From Rhodoferax sp. (lineage in GTDB: Bacteria; Pseudomonadota; Gammaproteobacteria; Burkholderiales; Burkholderiaceae_C), in assembly GCA_020048255.1 (NCBI GenBank), contig JAIFMR010000142.1:1-5037 (forward strand): DNA of 5,037 bases, read 5' to 3'. Below the pieces are notes generated by a model that was given only the letters and a program-made list of their open reading frames with translations, was not told the origin of the DNA and made no database searches. Within the stretch, counting starts at the first letter, position 1; every line of letters starts with the position of its first letter. The translations under genes and the position numbers were made by a program. Shown piece by piece: positions 1 to 5,037 of this stretch.

Positions 1-854
1 TAAATCACATCCACACGCTGCGGGCCGCGGGTGGTCCGCATGTAACAAAAGCCGTCCTTGACAAACAGGTCTTGCCCTTCCACCAGCTCAATACCCATCT
101 GCTGCGCCAAAAACGCGTGCTCGAAATAGGCGCTGTTGTACATGCCGGGCGTGAGCACCACCACAGTGGGCTCGGCGGTGGTGGGCGGGCTGCTGGCACG
201 CAGGGTTTCCAGCAACAGGTCGGGGTAATGGGCAATGGGCGCGACACGGTGAGCGCTGAACAGGTCAGGAAAAAGCCGCATCATCATCTTGCGGTCTTCC
301 AGCATGTAACTCACACCGCTGGGCACACGCAGGTTGTCTTCGAGCACGTAATACTCACCGTTGCCCTTGGCATCGGGCGCGCGCACGATGTCAATGCCCG
401 AAATTTGCGAGTACACGTTGTTGGGCACATCCACACCCATCATCTCGGGGCGAAATTGTGCGTTTTGCTCGATCTGCTCGCGCGGAATCAGGCCGGCCTT
501 CAAAATCTCCTGGTCGTGATAGACGTCGTGCAGAAACCGGTTCAGGGCGTTGACGCGCTGCTCCAGGCCCCGTTCCATGCTGGACCATTCGTGCGCCGGG
601 ATGATGCGGGGAATCAGGTCAAACGGAATCAGCCGCTCGGTACCTGCACCGTCCTCGTCCTTGTCACCATAAACCGCAAAGGTGATGCCAACCCGGCGAA
701 AGATCATTTCAGCTTCTTCGCGACGCTTGGCCATCATGTCGCCAGGTTGGCGCGCCAGCCACTCGTCGTAAATCTTGTAGTGATCCCGAATCTGTGCACC
801 ATGAGTAAAAAACTCGTAGGGCAACTGGGTGTACATCTCGTCAAATTTCTGCAT
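1..854 (-). CDS. Circularly permuted type 2 ATP-grasp protein (partial, C-terminus off the left edge)
   Basis: This reads from ATG at 854 to the window edge, giving 284 residues with no stop. I recognise the DUF404/DUF407 family of circularly permuted ATP-grasp proteins. Family signatures seen are the N-terminal MQKFDEMY, RVGITFAVYG (residues 54-63), ERLIPFDLIPRII (73-85), EYYVLEDNLRVPSGVSYMLE (167-186) and VVVLTPGMYNSAYFEHAFLA (231-250). The fold is related to glutathionylspermidine synthetase-type ligases, so an ATP-dependent carboxylate-amine or peptide ligase in the cytoplasm is likely, but the substrate is unknown. Full-length relatives are roughly 470-490 residues, so about 60% is present. 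The start is well supported: AGGAG at 868-864 lies 9 bases upstream, and residue 1 matches the usual family N-terminus. It follows comEC after 68 bases. Relatives are often followed by alpha-E and transglutaminase-like genes, which would lie outside the window. The family call is sure; the function is not. Confidence 0.93.
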   Translation of the reverse strand, partial: MQKFDEMYTQLPYEFFTHGAQIRDHYKIYDEWLARQPGDMMAKRREEAEMIFRRVGITFAVYGDKDEDGAGTERLIPFDLIPRIIPAHEWSSMERGLEQRVNALNRFLHDVYHDQEILKAGLIPREQIEQNAQFRPEMMGVDVPNNVYSQISGIDIVRAPDAKGNGEYYVLEDNLRVPSGVSYMLEDRKMMMRLFPDLFSAHRVAPIAHYPDLLLETLRASSPPTTAEPTVVVLTPGMYNSAYFEHAFLAQQMGIELVEGQDLFVKDGFCYMRTTRGPQRVDVI

Positions 855-863
855 GAGTTTCTT

Positions 864-868
864 CTCCT
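864..868 (-). promoter_or_regulatory. Shine-Dalgarno site of the ATP-grasp gene
   Basis: AGGAG read on the minus strand, 9 bases before the ATG at 854. It is the strongest ribosome binding site on the minus strand of this window and settles the start of the ATP-grasp gene. A short potential hairpin (872-890) ends three bases upstream of it. Confidence 0.8.
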
Positions 869-871
869 GTA

Positions 872-890
872 CAAAGCATAGCAAGCTTTG
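872..890 (-). other. Short inverted repeat in the comEC/ATP-grasp gap
   Basis: CAAAGC and GCTTTG form a perfect 6-base inverted repeat around a 7-base loop, in the 68-base gap (855-922) between the comEC stop and the ATP-grasp start. There is no T-run after it in the direction of transcription, so it does not look like an intrinsic terminator. It lies just upstream of the Shine-Dalgarno site and could be a weak leader hairpin or chance. No clear promoter is visible in the rest of the gap, so read-through from comEC is possible. Confidence 0.3.
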
Positions 891-922
891 GGCCATTACC
901 GGCAACTTACGCGAGTGTTCGA

Positions 923-3373
923 TCAAGGCACCCGGTGATGCCAATAACGTTGATCATGCCTGCGCTGGCACTGGACTTGGGTCGATTGCCAGGATTGCCA
1001 GGTCATGGCACCGCAATGGGGCGAATCCAGCACATTCACACCGCGCTCAGCATATCGCACCAAAACAGGGCCAACTGGATGGCCAAAGCGATTTCTGTAG
1101 CCCGCCTGCACCAAGGCGATGCGCGGCTGCACCGCGTCCAAAAACTCAGCACTGCTCGAGGTCTTGCTGCCGTGGTGTGGCACTAACAGCACATCGGCCC
1201 GCAAACCCGACGCCTCCTGCGTACGGGTGGGCGCCGTTTGCTGCACCAAACGCAGCTCTTGGGCTTGTTCAATGTCCCCTGCCAACAGGACCACCTGCCG
1301 AGCCGTCGAGATGCGCAGCACACAGCTCATGGCATTGGTTTTGTGCACCGGCCCATAGTCAGCGGCCTGCGGGTGCAACACCTCAAAGTCCACGCCGTCC
1401 CACTGCCACTTCTGGCCCGCTTCACAACGTTTGGCCGGGCGCAGCTGCTGCAAGGCGTTGTCGTCTTCGACAGAGCTCAACAAGTCCGCCTGGGGCTGCA
1501 TTGTCAACACCGCTGCCGCGCCCCCGGTGTGGTCACTGTCACGGTGGCTCAACACCAAACGGTCCAAGCGCACCCCCAGCGCACGCAACAAGGGCACCAG
1601 CACGCGGTGACCTGCATCACTCTCGCGGCTGAAACGCGGCCCGGCGTCGTACAGCAGCGCATGCTGCGCCGTGCGCACCAAAACCGCGTTGCCTTGCCCA
1701 ATGTCTGCTGCCAACAGCTCAAACTCAGCGGGTGGTGGCAGCGGAGCCTGCCACTGCAACACCGGCATCAGCAGCGGCAGCCCACACAGGCGCAAACTCC
1801 AGGGCAAGCGCATGGCTAAAAAAACCCCCCCCAACACTCCGGCAACGCCGGCCCACACCGGTGCTTGGGCCACCGACACCACCGCCCAAGGCCAAGCTGC
1901 GAGCCAGCGCAACACCGTGCCCAGAACACCCAGGGCCCAGCCTGCCCCGTCCCACAGTGCCGGCGCCAGCGTACCCAACATGGCCAACGGCGTCACCAGC
2001 AAGGTCACCCACGGAATCGCCAGGGCGTTGGCCAACAAGCCCACCACCGAGACCTGGCCGAACAACAACAGGGTCAGGGGGGTCAGCGCCAAGGTGATCA
2101 CCCATTGCTCCCGCAACATCTTGACTAATCGGCCACTAACCCTTGTTCCGTCAGCGCTGACAGCTTCTGAATCCGTAGCAAACAACACCCCGACTGCGAC
2201 AAAGCTCAACCAGAAGCCGGCCTGCAGCATGGCCCAGGGGTCTACCGCCACCACCACCGCGCAGGCCAGCAGCCACACCTGCGGCCAAGGCCAACGCAAC
2301 CCCGCTAACCGCAGTGCCAGCACCGTGGCCAACATCAGCACCGTGCGTTGCGCGGGCACGCCCCAGCCGCTGAACAGCGCGTAGCTCAGGGCCAACCCCA
2401 GACCACCCAGCGCGGCCGCACTGGGTGCTGGCAGCGCCAAACACAAACGCTCAGAACGCCGCCATAACGCGCCCACCAAGCCGGCAGCCAACCAGGCAAA
2501 CATGGTGATGTGCAGACCCGAGATTGACATCAAATGCGCGACACCGGTGGCGCGAAACACATCCCAATCGGCCCGCTCAATGGCAGCCTGGTCACCCACC
2601 ACCAAGGCCGCGATCAAACCTGCCACCTGGGGATCAGCCACCTGCAGAAAAATGCGCTCACGCACCTGCTGGCGCGCCCACTCTATTGGGTGCAGCCAGG
2701 TCGTCGCCAAGCGTTGGGGTACGGGGTCTTTGGGGCCGGCACGCACATAGCCGGTGGCCTGCACACCTTGCTCCCACTGCCACAACTCAAAATCAAAACC
2801 ATGCGGATTGATGCCGCCATGGGGCGCCTTCAGGCGCACCGTGAACTGCCAGCGCTCACCTGCCAGCAGGGGCTCTGGCATGCGCTGCAGTTCACCCATC
2901 AACTCACCTGGCCCATCACCCCGCGCAAACACGCCGGCGTACCAGGCCAACTCCAGTTTGCGTGGCAAGGCCACCTCTTGGCCGCCAAGTTGTGCTGACT
3001 CCAGATCGAAGCGGAATCGCAGGCCCCCTTCAAAGCGCTGCGGCAAAGCCGCCACCACACCGGTGACGGCGATGTCACGCCCCTGCAGTGCCGGCGCCAG
3101 CGCGCCACTGGCAAAGTAGCTGGCGCGCAAGCCCACCGTGCCAAACGCCAGCAGGGCCAGTGCCAGCGCATAAATCACTGCATACGCCGCTGCATACACC
3201 ACTACACGCCGCTTGAAAAGACTTTTTTTGATAGCGAACAGCGCATGTATCACAAGGGCTACAAGCATAAAAGTACTGTAAACCACAGGGTCCCACAGGG
3301 TGGCTTGCTGCAACTGCAGCGCACTTCCCAGCAAGAGGCCGAGCAAGGCGGGGGCCAGGGTGGGTTCTCGCAC
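923..3373 (-). CDS. comEC: DNA internalization-related competence protein ComEC/Rec2
   Basis: Inner-membrane channel protein that passes single-stranded DNA into the cytoplasm during natural transformation; 816 residues, usual for proteobacterial ComEC. Order seen: N-terminal hydrophobic helices (about 8-80); a soluble DUF4131/OB-like region (about 90-215) with NPHGFDFE at 189-196; a polytopic competence domain (about 245-540) with the hallmark HLMSISGLHI at 280-289; and a C-terminal metallo-beta-lactamase-like domain (about 550-795). That last domain has ADIGQGNA (556-563), YDAGPR (575-580), the metal-binding-type SHRDSDHTGG (609-618), AGDIEQ (698-703) and VPHHGSKTSS (731-740). All core motifs look intact, so the gene is probably functional. 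The start is GTG at 3373, two bases after the phospholipase stop. Only a weak AGGTG, 14 bases upstream, could serve as ribosome binding site, so translational coupling is likely. Residues 38-49 and 402-414 are encoded by copies of a dispersed repeat that also occurs in the upstream gene. The stop is TGA at 925-923. Confidence 0.96.
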   Translation of the reverse strand: MREPTLAPALLGLLLGSALQLQQATLWDPVVYSTFMLVALVIHALFAIKKSLFKRRVVVYAAAYAVIYALALALLAFGTVGLRASYFASGALAPALQGRDIAVTGVVAALPQRFEGGLRFRFDLESAQLGGQEVALPRKLELAWYAGVFARGDGPGELMGELQRMPEPLLAGERWQFTVRLKAPHGGINPHGFDFELWQWEQGVQATGYVRAGPKDPVPQRLATTWLHPIEWARQQVRERIFLQVADPQVAGLIAALVVGDQAAIERADWDVFRATGVAHLMSISGLHITMFAWLAAGLVGALWRRSERLCLALPAPSAAALGGLGLALSYALFSGWGVPAQRTVLMLATVLALRLAGLRWPWPQVWLLACAVVVAVDPWAMLQAGFWLSFVAVGVLFATDSEAVSADGTRVSGRLVKMLREQWVITLALTPLTLLLFGQVSVVGLLANALAIPWVTLLVTPLAMLGTLAPALWDGAGWALGVLGTVLRWLAAWPWAVVSVAQAPVWAGVAGVLGGVFLAMRLPWSLRLCGLPLLMPVLQWQAPLPPPAEFELLAADIGQGNAVLVRTAQHALLYDAGPRFSRESDAGHRVLVPLLRALGVRLDRLVLSHRDSDHTGGAAAVLTMQPQADLLSSVEDDNALQQLRPAKRCEAGQKWQWDGVDFEVLHPQAADYGPVHKTNAMSCVLRISTARQVVLLAGDIEQAQELRLVQQTAPTRTQEASGLRADVLLVPHHGSKTSSSAEFLDAVQPRIALVQAGYRNRFGHPVGPVLVRYAERGVNVLDSPHCGAMTWQSWQSTQVQCQRRHDQRYWHHRVP
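2131..2171 (-). repeat. Dispersed repeat, copy C, inside comEC
   Basis: Read on the minus strand, this copy has AGC, GCGC and ACAAGGG at the same spacing as the copy at 3705-3745. They agree at 21 of 34 aligned core positions without gaps. It ends in AGTGGCC and contains a perfect 12-base palindrome, GTCAGCGCTGAC, at 2150-2161. It encodes ComEC residues 402-414 (SEAVSADGTRVSG), in the hydrophilic loop between the membrane segments ending at LLFA-type and starting at REQWVITL. It is read in the same frame as the copy in the phospholipase gene. It is the most diverged of the three copies, so taken alone it would be less secure. Confidence 0.6.
3227..3265 (+). repeat. Dispersed repeat, copy B, inside comEC (antisense to the gene)
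   Basis: Read on the plus strand the pattern is TTTGATAGC, 5 bases, GCGC, 7 bases, ACAAGGGCT. The three blocks match the copy at 3705-3745 exactly at identical spacing, with 25 of 34 core positions equal and no gaps. It is preceded by a run of seven T. ComEC is read from the opposite strand, where the element encodes about residues 38-49 (VALVIHALFAIK), beside the N-terminal membrane helices. The variable 7-base block differs from the other copies. In this reverse frame the sequence of copy A would give a TAA stop, and this copy does not. Confidence 0.75.
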
Positions 3374-3375
3374 AG

Positions 3376-4584
3376 CTACAGCGCACGCACCTGCGACAGA
3401 TCGGGGCGCTCCTGCCAGGCGGCGAACTCGTCAGCCAGCTGGGCGCTGGCCGACACCGCGGCAGTCCACACCCGAATGCGGCCGGCCAGATCGTCACCGT
3501 AGCGCGTGAAATCAGTGCGATCGGGCAATTTGGCATTCGGTAGGGTTTGGACCCAGTCGGGGTCAGGCGCCAGCACGAGCATGTTGTCCAAAAAACCGGT
3601 GGCGTGGTGGCGCCAGCGCAGATGCTTGTCGAGCCAACCCGGAACCACACTTTTCTGAAAATGCGGATAGAGCACCAGCGATGCCTTGCTTTGCAAGCCA
3701 TGATGGGCTGCAGCCCTTGTAGAATAAGCGCCTTCAGCTATCAAATGCATATCATGTGCAGCAGCCGACCAGTTCAGGTGCAGGTGGTAGTCGGTCACCC
3801 CGCCGTCCCAGTAAGCACCCGCCGGGGCGCCCACAATGTCATGCACCGCCTGCAACACAAACGGAATCGAACAACTGGCCCGCATGGCGGCGAGAAAATT
3901 AGCATCTGTCAAAGCCACCTGGCGCGTGGGGTAGTCGCTACGATCAAACGGCAAGGCGACAGACATCCCGAGCGCATCCATCATCTGACTGGAAAAGACC
4001 ACGCGCTCAAGCCACATTCCCAGTGCGCGCCTGGATAACAAATTGCTCAAAAAAGCGCCCACGTAACCCAAGGCGGTACGCCAGGTTTGCTCACGCGCCA
4101 ACAGTCCACGCCCATGCGAGGTCAACACATGCAGGCGATAGCGCGGGTGTTGCAATACCTCCTGGACCCGTCCGCCATAAAAAGCCTGCAAATTGTCACC
4201 AAACAAAGCGCTGACCCGCGCCGCAGCGGGCCGGCTTTCGCCCGGTAACAGCGCGTAATGCTGGCCAATGTAGTCACGTTCGAGCCGGTCAAAGGCGGCA
4301 ACCGGCTGGTTCAAACAGGCGGTAGCCATGCGCCAGGCACCAATCGAGGCACCCACCAAGTCCACCGGTTGACTCGACTGCGCCAACCATTGGCCAAAAA
4401 TGAACCGGTCCAAGGGCCCCAGAATCAAGCCCTTGGGGCCACCGGCAGCGCCGGCCACCGCACCAATGTCGCTGGCTTGCAGCCCGTGGTATTGCAAGTG
4501 CGCCAGAGCCAAAGGGCCAGCGTAGATGCGCAGTGCCGTTTTGGGCCGGTGTGTAGAAGGTGAAGCAGACATCGGTGAATACAT
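3376..4584 (-). CDS. Patatin-like phospholipase family protein
   Basis: Serine lipid acyl hydrolase of the patatin family, predicted to act on phospholipids or other acyl esters; 402 residues from the chosen ATG. The likely oxyanion-hole region is GAAGGPKGLILG (about 45-56). The nucleophile elbow is VGASIGAWRMA (77-87), giving Ser80 in GxSxG, and the second dyad residue is Asp260 in YWDGGVTDYHLHL (258-270). ASCSIPFV (236-243) is also family-typical. No convincing signal peptide is seen, so it is probably cytoplasmic or membrane-associated. Start choice: ATG at 4584 or ATG at 4572 (four codons later) are both possible and neither has a good Shine-Dalgarno. The open frame extends to a TTG at 4656, but that lies inside a likely FNR box and is unconvincing. 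Residues 281-293 are encoded by a dispersed repeat, between the DGG motif and LVLYPHF. The TAG stop at 3378-3376 is two bases from the comEC start, so the two genes form an operon. The in vivo substrate is unknown. Confidence 0.9.
   Translation of the reverse strand: MYSPMSASPSTHRPKTALRIYAGPLALAHLQYHGLQASDIGAVAGAAGGPKGLILGPLDRFIFGQWLAQSSQPVDLVGASIGAWRMATACLNQPVAAFDRLERDYIGQHYALLPGESRPAAARVSALFGDNLQAFYGGRVQEVLQHPRYRLHVLTSHGRGLLAREQTWRTALGYVGAFLSNLLSRRALGMWLERVVFSSQMMDALGMSVALPFDRSDYPTRQVALTDANFLAAMRASCSIPFVLQAVHDIVGAPAGAYWDGGVTDYHLHLNWSAAAHDMHLIAEGAYSTRAAAHHGLQSKASLVLYPHFQKSVVPGWLDKHLRWRHHATGFLDNMLVLAPDPDWVQTLPNAKLPDRTDFTRYGDDLAGRIRVWTAAVSASAQLADEFAAWQERPDLSQVRAL
3705..3745 (-). repeat. Dispersed repeat, copy A, inside the phospholipase gene
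   Basis: Read on the minus strand: TTTGATAGC, 5 bases, GCGC, 7 bases, ACAAGGGCT, then GCAGCCC. The right end forms a perfect 12-base palindrome, GGGCTGCAGCCC (3705-3716). It is translated in the phospholipase as LIAEGAYSTRAAA (residues 281-293 from the ATG at 4584), in a hydrophilic stretch between the catalytic DGG region and the conserved LVLYPHF segment. Of the three sense frames only this one is open: the other two meet TGA or TAG within TTTGATAGCTGA. From memory, short repeats starting GATAGCTG and containing GCGCTTATTC and ACAAGGGCT are abundant in Comamonadaceae genomes; I cannot check that here. Confidence 0.78.
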
Positions 4585-4642
4585 CTTGATGACGTGAGAC
4601 CACAGGGTATCACCACGCCGCAACGACGCGGTCGCACATCGA

Positions 4643-4656
4643 TTGACATAGATCAA
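4643..4656. promoter_or_regulatory. FNR/Anr-type binding site
   Basis: TTGACATAGATCAA matches the FNR-family consensus TTGAT-N4-ATCAA at 9 of 10 defined positions, the one difference being C for T in the left half. FNR-type regulators of the CRP superfamily sense oxygen through an iron-sulphur cluster, and Dnr-type relatives sense nitric oxide. The box is palindromic and lies between divergent genes, so it could act on either. Its centre is 54.5 bases from the receptor ATG and about 65 from the phospholipase ATG. Relative to the TAGAAT -10 candidate, the centre falls near -34.5 rather than the standard activating -41.5, so the direction of control is unclear. Confidence 0.6.
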
Positions 4657-4671
4657 AGGACGCCACGGGCG

Positions 4672-4677
4672 TAGAAT
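4672..4677 (+). promoter_or_regulatory. Candidate -10 hexamer for the chemotaxis receptor gene
   Basis: TAGAAT differs from the sigma-70 -10 consensus at one position. At 17 bases spacing the -35 position would be TAGATC (4649-4654), a poor match lying inside the FNR-type box. The better TTGACA (4643-4648) is 23 bases away, too far for ordinary sigma-70 use. A weak -35 overlapping a regulator site fits a regulated promoter. The start of transcription would be near 4684, giving a leader of about 20 bases. Confidence 0.4.
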
Positions 4678-4690
4678 TTTTCAAAACTGT

Positions 4691-4695
4691 AAGGA
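4691..4695 (+). promoter_or_regulatory. Shine-Dalgarno site of the chemotaxis receptor gene
   Basis: AAGGA lies 8 bases before ATG 4704 and decides this start. A nearby ATG at 4699 reads only ATG CCA TGA and is not a gene start. Confidence 0.75.
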
Positions 4696-4703
4696 AAAAT
4701 GCC

Positions 4704-5037
4704 ATGAAGTTCAGCGCCAAACTGGTCACGTTTGCAGCCATTCCCGCCATCTTCTTTGTCATTGGACTGGTCACCAGCATCGGCGCATTGATGCACACCC
4801 AGCGGGAGTTTGACAACTACATCCGCACTGAACAAGCCGTCGAGCGTGGCTTGGCCGAGATGTACGCACAAGGCCTGCAAATGGGTCAGGCGCTGCGCAA
4901 TATTTTGCTCGACCCCAAAAACCCCAAGGCTTATGACAACCTGAAAGCGGCCCAGGCCGCTTACGACCAGGCCTTCACCAAGACACAGCAAAGTGCCCAG
5001 GGCAGTGCCTTTGAAGCACCCCTGGCACTGCTGCCGC
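4704..5037 (+). CDS. Methyl-accepting chemotaxis protein, N-terminal part (runs off the right edge)
   Basis: The visible 111 codons run from ATG to the window edge with no stop. They show the start of a transmembrane chemoreceptor: a short basic N-terminus (MKFSAK), one strongly hydrophobic membrane helix (about residues 7-29), then a hydrophilic helical stretch (about 31-111). That stretch has family-typical GLQMGQALRNILLDPKNPKA (57-76) and repeated Ala/Gln-rich heptad-like sequence, as in four-helix-bundle periplasmic sensor domains of burkholderial receptors. The HAMP domain and the cytoplasmic signalling domain that would prove the call lie outside the window. Such proteins relay ligand binding to CheA/CheW and flagellar behaviour. 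The gene is divergent from the phospholipase and preceded by an FNR-type box, so oxygen or redox regulation is plausible. An alternative is another sensor with the same type of input domain, such as a histidine kinase or diguanylate cyclase. Confidence 0.82.
   Translation, partial: MKFSAKLVTFAAIPAIFFVIGLVTSIGALMHTQREFDNYIRTEQAVERGLAEMYAQGLQMGQALRNILLDPKNPKAYDNLKAAQAAYDQAFTKTQQSAQGSAFEAPLALLP

Larger units (their letters stand above)
4585..4703. promoter_or_regulatory. Divergent intergenic control region
   Basis: This 119-base region separates the phospholipase gene (minus) from the chemotaxis receptor gene (plus), so promoters for both must start here or nearby. It holds an FNR-type box (4643-4656), a TAGAAT -10-like hexamer for the plus strand (4672-4677), a small inverted repeat ACGCC-ACG-GGCGT (4660-4672) and the receptor's ribosome binding site (4691-4695). 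For the minus strand only a poor GATACC (4611-4606) resembles a -10 element. No sigma-28 (flagellar) promoter match was found. Confidence 0.6.

Noticed and set aside
72..881. Plus-strand 269-residue open frame across the left end
   Set aside because: It is the antisense of the ATP-grasp gene, which has a strong ribosome binding site and conserved family motifs; the antisense product shows none.
1576..1601. Possible fourth repeat copy with GCGC and ACAAGGGC
   Set aside because: The spacing between the blocks is 5 instead of 7, the left block is missing, and the segment encodes the family-conserved LVPLLRALGVRLD stretch of ComEC.
829..1632. Long plus-strand open frame opposite the ends of comEC and the ATP-grasp gene
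   Set aside because: Its product is rich in Pro, Ala, Arg and His with no family resemblance. It is a shadow of GC-rich minus-strand genes whose own motifs are unmistakable.
1671..2384. Plus-strand 237-residue open frame inside comEC
   Set aside because: The composition is Thr/Ala/Asn/Pro-rich, as expected from the reverse complement of membrane-helix codons, with no recognisable domain.
3075..3701. Minus-strand 208-residue open frame overlapping the phospholipase/comEC junction
   Set aside because: It is in a different frame from both genes, Cys/Arg/Trp-rich and without family resemblance; an out-of-frame shadow.
3547..4038. Plus-strand 163-residue open frame opposite the phospholipase gene
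   Set aside because: Antisense shadow with no ribosome binding site or recognisable domain. The opposite strand carries GASIG and DGG catalytic motifs.
4585..4656. N-terminal extension of the phospholipase to TTG 4656
   Set aside because: It would start with a rare codon inside the FNR-type box and add 24 residues unlike the family N-terminus; ATG 4584 or 4572 is more likely.
4643..4677. Ordinary sigma-70 promoter TTGACA to TAGAAT
   Set aside because: The two hexamers are 23 bases apart, too far for standard promoter use. TTGACA is better explained as part of the FNR-type palindrome.
4653..4991. Minus-strand open frame opposite the chemoreceptor start
   Set aside because: The plus strand has a good Shine-Dalgarno, a clear membrane helix and receptor-like sequence, so this is antisense noise.
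1..5037. CRISPR array, tRNA or rRNA, insertion sequence, toxin-antitoxin or defence system
   Set aside because: Looked for on both strands and not seen; the window is ordinary chromosomal coding DNA apart from the coding repeats.

Overview
The window looks like chromosomal DNA from a GC-rich betaproteobacterium, most likely Burkholderiales/Comamonadaceae of the Rhodoferax/Polaromonas kind. The evidence is the protein sequences (a ComEC with the NPHGFDFE signature, and a chemotaxis receptor with a typical burkholderial sensor N-terminus), the base composition, and a dispersed short repeat that I associate from memory with that family. The genus is inference.

Layout. A head-to-tail minus-strand group fills most of the window. 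It begins with a patatin-like phospholipase (about 4584 to 3376) and continues after only 2 bases with the DNA-uptake channel protein ComEC/Rec2 (3373 to 923, GTG start). After a 68-base gap comes a circularly permuted ATP-grasp protein (854 to beyond the left edge; its C-terminus is not in the window). Divergent from the phospholipase, on the plus strand, is the first 111 codons of a methyl-accepting chemotaxis protein (4704 to beyond the right edge). The 119-base intergenic region between the divergent genes carries a near-perfect FNR/Anr-type box, TTGACATAGATCAA, which suggests oxygen-responsive control of one or both sides.

How the genes relate. Phospholipase and comEC are almost certainly cotranscribed and may be translationally coupled. 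ComEC makes the inner-membrane channel for single-stranded DNA in natural transformation, and its core motifs are intact here. The ATP-grasp protein may belong to a separate unit continuing leftward, where such genes usually sit with alpha-E and transglutaminase-like genes. I see no obvious biochemical link among the four products.

The most unusual structure is inside the genes. Three diverged copies of one roughly 34-41 base repeat lie within coding sequence: two in comEC (about 2131-2171 and 3227-3265) and one in the phospholipase gene (3705-3745). They share GCGC and ACAAGGG blocks at identical spacing. All are translated, in regions where protein length can vary, and two are read in the same frame. 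This resembles protein-coding palindromic elements such as the Rickettsia RPEs. I found no CRISPR array, tRNA, rRNA, insertion sequence or defence system.
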